NCBI GenBank assembly: GCA_004794785.1
Contig: SJOL01006475.1
Location: forward strand, 758,881 to 822,880
Direction of reading: 5' to 3'
DNA length: 64,000 bases
Source: Opisthorchis felineus
Lineage: Eukaryota; Platyhelminthes; Trematoda; Opisthorchiida; Opisthorchiidae
Position 1 is the first letter of the stretch. Each line of letters opens with the position of its first letter. The translations under genes were made by a program, and so were the position numbers. Positions 54,986 through 64,000 of this stretch are shown piece by piece. The notes under the pieces were generated by a model. The model made no database searches and was not told where the DNA came from. It saw only the letters and a program-made list of their open reading frames with translations.

Positions 54986-55969
54986 ATGTTCTTTAACCTT
55001 ATTTGTCATTCCATCAGTGACTTCCGAGGTTATAGGCACCCTGGCAAACGTACGATCACTTCTAGGCGATTGTCGCTTTCCATCTGAGGGTTAGAAATGA
55101 GCGATGGATGTTTAAATGTTGATAAGCTGGTCATATTGACTTGAAATTTGGCTACTTTGAGTAATGCTTTTGGTTGTATATGAATCCACTACGGTGGTTC
55201 CAACGGTAGAATTAACAGACTCTGGTGACTTTTTCATGTTCAACATAACTAGGTTATGAATTTTTCGAGCGCCGTTGTTCTGGTACAACATAGCTTCATC
55301 ACCGAATTCAACGAACCTACCAGGTTTTCTGTCAGTTCACTCACTGTGGCTTTCAGATTACCTTCTGAGCATCCGTGAAAAACAGAGCCTCACTAATGAT
55401 AACAAATTTCTGGCATGAGAACATTCTCTACACAGTCAGTGTAAAGAGCCGTCCAGAAATAAACCTATTGGAAGCACGCATTCTTTTGAGTGAGTTAGAC
55501 ATTAAAAAGGCTAAGCAAGAGCTACGACCGATGCTGAAGCATGAGTTACTTTAAAGTTCACTTGTTACTGATATCGTGGAATGGATATACTGCATTTGCA
55601 GCTAAACTACCTAAAGGTTCTCCGTTTTAATTTGTGACTTTTTGCCGTTCTTGGCCTAGAGGTCCTTAAAAAGTACATCCACATTCTACGAAAAACCATA
55701 GGGTAATATTTTTGTCAGACTGTGCAAAGCATGAGTATTATGCAGTACGACGGATAACTGGAGCGCAAGACCAGGTCTGAATATCCCTAGAGATCACTCC
55801 TTCCGGTCAGCTCAAATTTAAAAAGTTCTGAACACAGAGATACTTTTCATCCGAAGGCACTGAATTAAGTTGGACCGCAATCTTTTAATATATTTTTGCA
55901 CTGTCCAAGATCCTTCAGCAATTCCGTCAGCTTGTGCAGTAGTTCAAAGTAGGGCCTCACATTCAGCTT
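54986..55969. other. No feature seen
   Basis: Apart from the last frame of the repeat read-through (to about 55094) nothing is recognised here. Confidence 0.45.
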
Positions 55970-56105
55970 ATGCACTCATCTGCATTCCAATTTGGTTTTG
56001 GCGGAAGGCTCATCTGGAACCCAGCTGAATCTCTCGTCTATGATGACGAAACCGGTCATGGGCTATCGAAGAGTTTCCAGCAACCTTATAAGTAGTGCAT
56101 TACGT
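55970..56105. repeat. Chimeric hammerhead repeat (opposed halves)
   Basis: The first part (about 55970-56040) is the 5' module in minus orientation: GCACTCATCTGCATTCCAA, then GGAACCCAGCTGAATCTCTC. It is fused within a few bases to the plus-strand 3' half of the ribozyme module (TGATGACGAAACCGGTCATG, ending AGTAGTGCATTACG). Stem II and the 5' strand of stem I are missing, so it is inactive. The arrangement mirrors the opposed halves at 24544-24743, with the breakpoint at the hairpin. Confidence 0.85.
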
Positions 56106-56185
56106 CTATACAATGTATTGCCGTACTGGCGTATCGTGCCAACTGATACGTGAGACATCTTGGTGCGGCGCATTCAATTGAAGAA

Positions 56186-56401
56186 GAGCGGTATAAACGG
56201 GAGGTTCCGTTGGGTTTCCCGCGAAAACAAAATCGGTACGCAGATGAGTGCATTTCGCTCACTTCGTGCAATTTGGGTCCAAACAGAACCTAAGGCTGAC
56301 AGAAACTCGGGGACTGAGCCTACCTGATGAGTTCCAAGAAGGGAGAAACTGGCCATGGGCTGTCGATGAGTTCTCCGCAAAATTATGAGCAGTGCATTAC
56401 G
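56186..56401 (+). repeat. Full-length but diverged hammerhead repeat
   Basis: Collinear order retained from the hairpin region (GGGAGGTTCCGTTGGG) to ATGAGCAGTGCATTACG. CUGAUGA and GAAA survive. Stem II has mismatches (GTTCC / GGGA, with the closing G-C lost), and stem III reads ACTGGC, so it is probably inactive. It begins 80 bp after the chimeric copy. Confidence 0.85.
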
Positions 56402-59400
56402 TTTAGGGCCCACATATTTGATCATGGTTATGTACTTTTTAGGAAATACGTGGGCTTTGATGATGCGTCATTTATACTGATGCCTAAAATGCACAGCCTA
56501 TCGTTCAGTGAGTTAATTTCAAAAGCATCCTTATTTTCCTTGATTGCACCGGAAGTTTGCAATATTTCTAGGGACACTTTCGGCTTTCATCAAAGGTAAG
56601 CGTTGAAAACGTCACGAGTTGAGCTCCTGTTCCAAGGAGGAAATAAACCCTAAACTGGTTTGTAAACGCCAATTTGGTGGTACCGTCTGTTGTTGAGTAG
56701 CCCCAGGAGACAGGCAGCCACCCAACAACCGTCATTCTTCAGAAAGCTACGCACACTACATAACAGCTGTGCGAGGAATGGTCTGCAATCTTCTTGGCGA
56801 GAGCGTGACATACCTAGGGCACTTCTGGTTGCGTCAGCCTTTAAATCAAATCGTCTAATAAAGCAACTGCACTGCTCACCGACAAGAAGAAATCTCATAC
56901 ATATCACTGCACAAAAGGATTCCAAGCGGGTGTTACAATTTCTTGCAGGTGTCCACAGTCTAAGAGGCCTTTCGATATCCACTATGGTGTGAGAGATTAT
57001 TGATGCTAGCTAATGCTCCAGCGAAAGATTTGATGGGCGTCTGTGCTTGAAAGATAATGCTTATTCTTCGCACAGAAATGAGGCGGACTCTTGCCGTTTT
57101 CAGTACGGTAATTACGACGAAGCATCGAGTCTTCTTTGCCCCCATCCTGACACCCTTCGAATCTTTCGTGTGCTCTGCTTCTAGAAGACCATAGGGCTTG
57201 ACTTGTTTTTTTTTCAAGAGCTCCGGATAGCCATCGGTTAGTGCCTGCGCGTAATGGTAAACAGTGACTTGAGTTTTGGGTTATTCACAATGCTTTTGAA
57301 TGCAAATGAAGAAACGTGTAGAAATAACTGGAGCACAGCGGACCTGAGAAACATCGTAATCACCCCACATTGCCAGGTGGTCATCATCATCATCATTACT
57401 TCCGGAGGGACGTAAGCAGTGTGGTTGCCAGCATTAGACAGTAGAGGATTTAACCTACTGAATGGTACAGTCATATACAAGTATTTACTTCTGGTATATA
57501 GCTGATGACGGTGACGCTGGTGTGCGCATTAAAACCCTGTTAAAGCAGTCTTGTGGCGACTTGTTTGTTTTGTTGGCTTGGACGATCGAAAATAGGAAGC
57601 CGTAAAATTCAAAACCCTTTTTGGACTTGATTACCGGGTTATGTACTGGTTAAAATTATGCCACCGGGATGATTTAAATTTCTCTTAGTGTATTGCTGGT
57701 TACAAAGTGAACGAATATGTGGTCGAAAAAGGAGGCCTAGAGTAAAACTGCATAGAAATTTCGGAAACCATATCACAGAAAACGAATGTGGTTCATTTGT
57801 TGAGCCCGTTATCTACACTCAGGCCTAATGAGTATGAGCTTGTGAAAGCATCGAATTTTCTAATAGGCTCTGTCTTCATCCAGCTACGCAGGAAGAGTAC
57901 TCCCCGTTTGCTCATTTCTGGCTTCAGGGTCTTTTTACTTAGCAGCATAACACATAAGGCAGTAGATAGGTTATTGGGATCGCGACCCCCTAAAAGCTGC
58001 TGATAAGGTATTCGGTTCGCATGCATTTTCCATGGTTGCGATCAAGCTGGAGGCTTAGCTGTCCTTTTGATCGCAGCCGAATCTCGAAGGACCTAAGGGC
58101 TCAGCGAGGAAAGAATGCGAGTTTGGGAGGTTTGAAGCCACTTTGGCCAGCTATCCTGAACAAACAGCCAGAAAACTGTCAGCTAGTTCGAAGAACTGGA
58201 AATCAGCTTAGTAGTTTTCACTTCAATAAACGAAGTCGATTCAGGAGACTAGCGAACAGAGCTTCCTTAGGATAGAGGTCATTGTGACAAGCCCCATAGA
58301 GCTTTTCGGTGTAGCGGAAAGTGTGGTACTGAACATTTAGCAGGACACTCAGCCGGACTGTAAAGGAATATGGGAAGAAACTTGACCAGAAAATTACTCT
58401 TGATGCAGTAAAGCACACCATTCGATGAAGGACAACGCACACGAAGTCTCATCAAGTTCTAGCTTGAAAAGTGGCGAACAGATTCGATCGATTTTTCGCA
58501 CTTCAGAGCTAATCTTAGGATGAAAGTTAACTAAAGAACAGAGATTTTCAGATAACAAGGATGACATAAAAAACAAAAGAACGATAGATGTCAAACAGAA
58601 TTGTTGGCTTTAAGAGCACCATGGAGGCAAATGATGATTCTGGCTACCTGGATCGAAAAGTTATCAAGACCTCAAACTTTCAGATATAATCCGGTATCAG
58701 AGGGCGGTTTCGGAACGTTGGTTTGCATTCTAAATCGCTTACTGCAGTCTTTGACTAGTAAACCATGCTACTCATAAGGAATCATAGGGGAAAAGGAAAA
58801 TTGAACTCTTTCTCGGATGTATTTCCCTGGAATTTTAGGTGTGTTGACAGCCTGACGGCATACGGTGTAATATACGGATGTCTGGCTATTATTATCATCG
58901 AAAACACACGGAGCTCTTAAATTTTTGTGCCTGCAGGACCAAAGTGCAGATTATACAAGCCTTTTTATGAATCTGTGGGAAGTAAGTACAGCCATATGAG
59001 AAAAAAAAGATGTTAATAGGATAGCAGCCTTTCGTTTTAGTCTCATCGTACGCGTATTAGGTAAACCAGTCCGCCACACCCCTTCAGACCCATTGTTCTG
59101 CCGTCGTCGGCGCACTAAAATCTGATATTTTGGAACAGAACTGAGGGATCTTATGGGGTCTGTTCGGTGGTTGATTGCGTGGGCGGCATCCTGATGAAGT
59201 ATGAGTTTGTTTTACACCGATCAATCAGCTTAGCTGACTAGTGAGGCAAATGCTTCGGTACTATGCACAGGTTGGGGTATCGCAAGTAGCTGGGGTTTCC
59301 ATGAATTGTTAGCAGAATAATTTATCTGTAAATGAGCACAATTTATATGCTCAATTTTATGCATTTTCCGGAGGCTCTCTGCATTCGGTTGGGATTGTCA

Positions 59401-61623
59401 GGTTTGTATAACATGACGAAATGTAGAAGGCGGCAAAATCACACGAATGTTCTCAGGGAAGTCCTATCACTGAAATAACTTAGCGTGAAAAACTGATGGA
59501 GTGCAACATTAAGCAACCGATTTTCCAACCCAACACCCATCAGTCCGTCTTCTGAAATCTGTCGTCTCAACCGAACTGAAGCTGCGATATTGTGGGAGAA
59601 TGAAAACCTTATTTATTGAAGGGCCTGCTGATCTTGTGTATTTATAGCTCAGAACAGAAGATCATGTGAACTTAAGAGTGCTGTTTATAAAAGCATGTAA
59701 CCCATATGTACACAGAAGGAAAATCTGCTGAAAGTAAGAAGTATAATTACAGAAAAAAGATGGGCCGTAGACGGAATGGTCGCAAAAGGCACTTGAACCT
59801 TCAGTTTCTCTTTCATCAGAGCGTAACGCGTGAAGGCAAACCGATTGCCTATAATAGGCGCATGGTAGACCCATACAGGCAGAACACGCGGGTAACCCGT
59901 GGCAATCCCATCCATCTGATAGCCGAATGTACCGTTAGTTACGAACGGTACACTGATAGTGCAACACAAGATTAGTTCCTTAGAGGGGGGGTTGTATTGA
60001 TTATATTCATACATATTTGCTGTACTTATGGTGTCACATTTGGAACCTTTTGTTGTCTGTAAAAGTATATCGGTGGACAATGATGACCATTTTGATGAAA
60101 ACAGTGAAATCCGGTAGCTGCACATAATTTACACCTTCAGTACAGTCACATATGTCTGTTGGGCTGCATTTGGCAACCATGCCACTAGTATTTCTGAGAA
60201 CATACCCGTGGGTTGGGTTTATATTTGGTTGAATTGTACACATACAGGATACGACACATTACAACACCTGTCGTGTGAAACCCTAATGGGCTGCACAGGA
60301 TGCATATGGTCTGGGTTGCTGAAATTGTTATTCAGATTTCTGACGCAACGAACTTATACGATTTCCGCAGGTTTCCCCCTTTATAAAACAATTAGAACTC
60401 TGTAATTCTACAGAGTGCTCAGTTTACCTTGCTTACGTAGTCTTTTAGAGATCAACAGAACCGCATCAGACTGCTCATCCAACATGCAAACGACAGAGTA
60501 TGCTAATTTCGAGATACGATATTTTTTAATAGCTGGGCTTCACTGATATAAAGCGTTTACAGAGCTCGCTTCAAGTGCTTTCACTTTTGTTCTCAAATGC
60601 ACTGTAAAGTCTCATGCTTGTGCACATTGATTTACAAACAATGTTTTGGCTTCCATATGGTTGTCGTCATAATCCTTGCGCCAAAATTTCATACTAAGCA
60701 GGAGAACCCGAGCTAGTCTGCGTCCAGAACAAGGTTAAATAATTTATGGGCGTTAATCAGGTGAAAAGTTGGTTTGAGGATCTTGTTAGTTTTGCTAATT
60801 AGCCCTCTTTTTGTCCTTACTCATGCTAAGCTCTTCAATCACGTACTGCAGAAAACAACCCACGGGTTTCAGATTGTAAATTCTTCAAAGCATATTGCCT
60901 GTGGGCCAACTTGTGTCGTAGTATGCATAGCGAAAAACTAGGCGTTTCTAAACCATTCGGACTCTGTATGAATTTATCAACAGAACGCATGATGCCAACC
61001 AGTGCCCAGTCACAAGGAAGCAAACTCAAATGAGGTTTCCGCTTAAATTCTGTATTACTTTAGTGGCCTACTGACGGCTTATTTTTTATTGGCTCACTTA
61101 AAATTATGGGTATGAACCGTCAACTACGTTCGACGTAAATTGGGTCTTGTTTCATAACATATTTGTTTATACTAATCACTAGCCCAGAATGAATGTGAGA
61201 GCACACAGTGCAGCTGAACTGACGGATATTTCAGGATCTATTAGTTGTGCTCAAAATATCCTAACGACTGACTATTGAACGTTTAATAAAAGCGCCCAAA
61301 TTCAGCAAGCTTACTGGTGTTGTGTAAGCTAGAGGGCGAAAATGATTAAAGGATCAAAAAAACAGCTGTGAAGCTACCACTTACAGCGTTCATTTTCCCG
61401 AGGACATGCACCTTTCCACAAAATGATCAATTTTCATCGACTTCTCGAGTGGGAGTTGCAGAGTGAATCAATACGCCTGGAAGCAGTCTGCTGAAAATTT
61501 AAGGATACACAAATTAGCCGAAGAGGAGAAGCACGATTAAAATTATTTGGGCTTTTTCACAAAACCGCGCTTGTATCTATTCCGGTAAAACTTGATGTAT
61601 TCTTAACAGACACCACTTGTAAG
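56402..61623. other. No confident gene
   Basis: Open frames at 56650-56992 and 59685-60125 occur on both strands over the same bases (up to 146 codons), within chance expectation. A minus frame at 56960-57217 is basic and helical but has no splice support. A pyrimidine tract CCCCCCTCTAAG on the minus strand at about 59977-59988 could be an acceptor for the 59685-60125 frame. An (ATC)n tract lies at 57381-57396. Confidence 0.3.
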
Positions 61624-61815
61624 ACTGAGGAAAACTTCTCGACAGACGACTGCCGGTCTCGCTCTTCTTGGGGCTTATCAGACAGGCCTGGTCCACGAGT
61701 TCCCTTCAGCCATACTTTCTGACTGGTCACCAAAGTGTAGACAACTGGCAAAATAGACCCATTTGCAAAGGAAGTTGGTGTCATCAGACCACCCAGCTGA
61801 ATCTCCCATTTTGAT
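61624..61815 (-). repeat. Hammerhead repeat, minus strand, inactive
   Basis: Collinear element on the minus strand: 5' module with GGGAGATTCAGCTGGGT, a linker longer than in the other copies, then the ribozyme module. The core reads CTGATAA (G8 to A) and GAGA (for GAAA), so it is predicted dead. Stem II GCCC/GAGC is partly kept. Confidence 0.8.
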
Positions 61816-64000
61816 ATTCTTCGGCTGAGTGTACTGCACAACTGACTCCTCAAATGGCATGTTATTCAGGATATGGAAGTGTAGTTTCTTTAGAGAACAC
61901 TGCTCCGACGGCCTACTACATGATTTAATAACATGTTTCTCATTTCTGCCTCATTTTAAAAATCATAGCAGAGTCAGCATAAGAAAGTGCTCCAATAAAA
62001 TGGTAAAACATTGCTATCTCCGTGTGATACCACATAAGCTGCTGCAAATACCTTCCATTCCTGCTAAAGACTGGTTAAAAGAATAAAAAGTACACCGAAA
62101 ATGATCCCCTGATTGCGATCTTCTGAGAGAAATACTACAATAAATCTATGAGTAGGCAATGAAACTTCATTTCTCTGGATTCCCATTTGTATGCTTCCGT
62201 TTGAAGGCAGTAAAAAATGTGCTAATCAAGCATGTGCAAAAGACACTTCTCCGGGTATCTGCACTCCAAAGTCAACAGAATAGATTAGATTTATATATCT
62301 AGTTGACAAGCGCAAGTTCATTTGGGATGACATATTTGCCTCAGTGGAAATAATGCCTAATATCCATTAATCAGTGTTTAGTTATTATTTTAGTGGGATT
62401 CCATAAATGACAGCAAACGGTATGATTAATGATCGTCGCAAATGTTCACTGCACACTAACTTGTGTATTTACCAGCCATTGTCGTTCAGTTTAAACAGTT
62501 TAATCACAGAATAAACTTACGCAACTTAATGCTCAGTAATAACGTTCTGTGTAACAATCTGCATTCTATGGTGAGTAGTTTCTGGTTTTCAGGGTTAAGC
62601 TGCTAAGTCATGGACGTTTAAAGACACAACCTTGGTTTCATTCACAGAGGCCTCTTTTCCGTGGTCCTTATGCCATTTTTGCTTTTGCACACTTAAAAGA
62701 AGGCTTAAAGTCCGAAATTCATTCTTATTCCTGGGGCTTTGGAAACATTGATGGGTTACCGAATGCAACGGCAATCCGCTTCAACCTTTGGGACGTAAGT
62801 TCAGCTACGAACTTTGTTCAGACGATGTACATGTGCTGCGTACTTATACAACCTATCGGTGTTTACTGCATTTATCCGGTTCTCCCTTTTCCTCGCTCTT
62901 ATTAAAACATCCTGTGTAAGCCATTTGTGACCGCCGGATTGGTCATTCCTTGGCACACTACATGAACTATTGGGTGCATCCATCGTATAACATGTGGATT
63001 AAGATATGATAATTATCGGTGATCAGACCAGGAGGCTTGAATTACATATTGGTCTTGGTTCGGCCTGGTATTTTTGGAAGATATCGGAAAACGATTTGGT
63101 TTATCGTGTGACACGATAAGGATTACTTGATTTCGATATCCTGCTATTTTGGTGAAGGAAACAAGTCCGCTATATCCCCACAGCTGAATGCTAGACGTGC
63201 AGATTGAGAAGTGCAACTTTCGGAGGGCAAAGCCAGTGTGCACACAATTATCTGTTGAGCTCATCATTATATCAACAAACGACGTGCCTCACAGTTCTGT
63301 TCTTGCCGGACCGCCAAATAGATATATCAGCCCTTAAATGAATTCTGTGCAACTTTTACTGAACTCGTGCTACGAACTGCGAATACCGCAAGTGGTTAGT
63401 TTGAAGTCCACTTCTACAACTGGTTAGTAAATTCAGAAGAATTGGCTGATTGCCCAGGGAACCATTGATTGTTGCAACTCCTCAGTAAAATCAACCTAAA
63501 AAGTTCCTTGTAGTATTTGAAATTTAACAGGGTGATTTCGAATTGATTAACTCCAATATTACACTTAGTGTTTGCTGTATTATGAATTGCAATCCTGTAT
63601 CAGTTTGCACACTGTAAATCAACGTAGTGCATACTCATCTCGTGAAACAAACTGTGAAATTCTTCCGGTATCTCTAGCAGATGAATACTGACACAAATAC
63701 CAAGTGTTATATAAAGTAGAAAGAAGTAATCCAGTCTGTTACAAAGTAGGCAACGATAGAATAAAATGCAGGAAGTGAACAACGATAGATACCAAAATTT
63801 GATAAATCTGACAATCATTCGGTACTGTGGTATGGATTAGTTCACCTCACAAAAATTTGCTCCATTCTGGCCAAACGAACCTTTCTCAAACGGATAACAC
63901 TCACTGCGATTGAAGTCAGCTAAAAGTTTCCGTGAATTAAATGACAGGCATTGCAAAACAGTAGTTAGTTTAAGAGGGATGTCTATTTCTGTGTTATTCT
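61816..64000. other. No confident gene
   Basis: Open frames are 85 codons or fewer. No splice-bounded exon, RNA gene or repeat was recognised to the window end. Confidence 0.4.

Noticed and set aside
59685..60125. 146-codon minus-strand frame
   Set aside because: Length within chance, an opposing plus-strand frame covers the same bases, and no motif. Only a pyrimidine tract supports it.
1..64000. Autonomous retroelement (reverse transcriptase, integrase or GIY-YIG nuclease) that could mobilise the hammerhead repeats
   Set aside because: No YxDD-type reverse-transcriptase motif or other pol signature was seen in any frame; the partner element must lie elsewhere.

Overview
The window looks like eukaryotic, intron-rich animal DNA, most likely from a flatworm (trematode or cestode). 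The evidence is: no dense gene packing; AT-rich non-coding sequence; GT-AG splice signals around the few convincing coding blocks; and a dispersed ~230-bp repeat that carries a type I hammerhead self-cleaving ribozyme. The ribozyme core in one copy (stem II loop CCAAATAGGACGAAAC) matches what I recall of schistosome satellite (Sm-alpha) ribozymes. The species cannot be fixed from the sequence. There is no bacterial operon, CRISPR array, rRNA gene or recognisable reverse transcriptase. Layout: the only coding block that stands out by length alone is a minus-strand exon at 6226-7267 (about 314 codons after its likely ATG; serine-rich, basic, probably nuclear). A 50-codon membrane micro-ORF lies at 5594-5746. 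A perfect Kozak start followed by a consensus splice donor lies at 7885-7903. Elsewhere I see isolated candidate exons: a ubiquitin-like (RA/FERM-F1-like) stretch at 13430-13659, a frameshifted coding relic at 18066-18603, a cysteine-pair zinc-finger exon at 20907-21060, and a group of minus-strand exons at 39261-43248 with Ig-domain features and mostly phase 1-1 boundaries. Weaker ones are at 19946-20405, 50145-50416 and 51205-51430. The strongest and most interesting signal is the hammerhead repeat family. About a dozen copies or pieces lie on both strands at roughly 0.7, 9.7, 24.6, 28.0, 32.5, 39.0, 49.1, 49.4, 52.1-52.4, 54.1, 54.9, 56.0, 56.3 and 61.7 kb. The consensus has a 5' module (an imperfect ~33-nt hairpin that contains a consensus 5' splice site) followed by a ~100-nt ribozyme module. 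Three copies (24.6 kb minus, 32.6 kb plus, 52.1 kb minus) keep the whole catalytic core; the others show core substitutions or truncations. One locus (52041-52445) is a head-to-head palindrome with a ribozyme in each arm. Two tRNA-derived SINE copies (10.1 and 28.5 kb) and a tRNA-like relic (39.7 kb) are also present. Most of the remaining sequence is intergenic or intronic, where I see only chance-length open frames and a few microsatellites.
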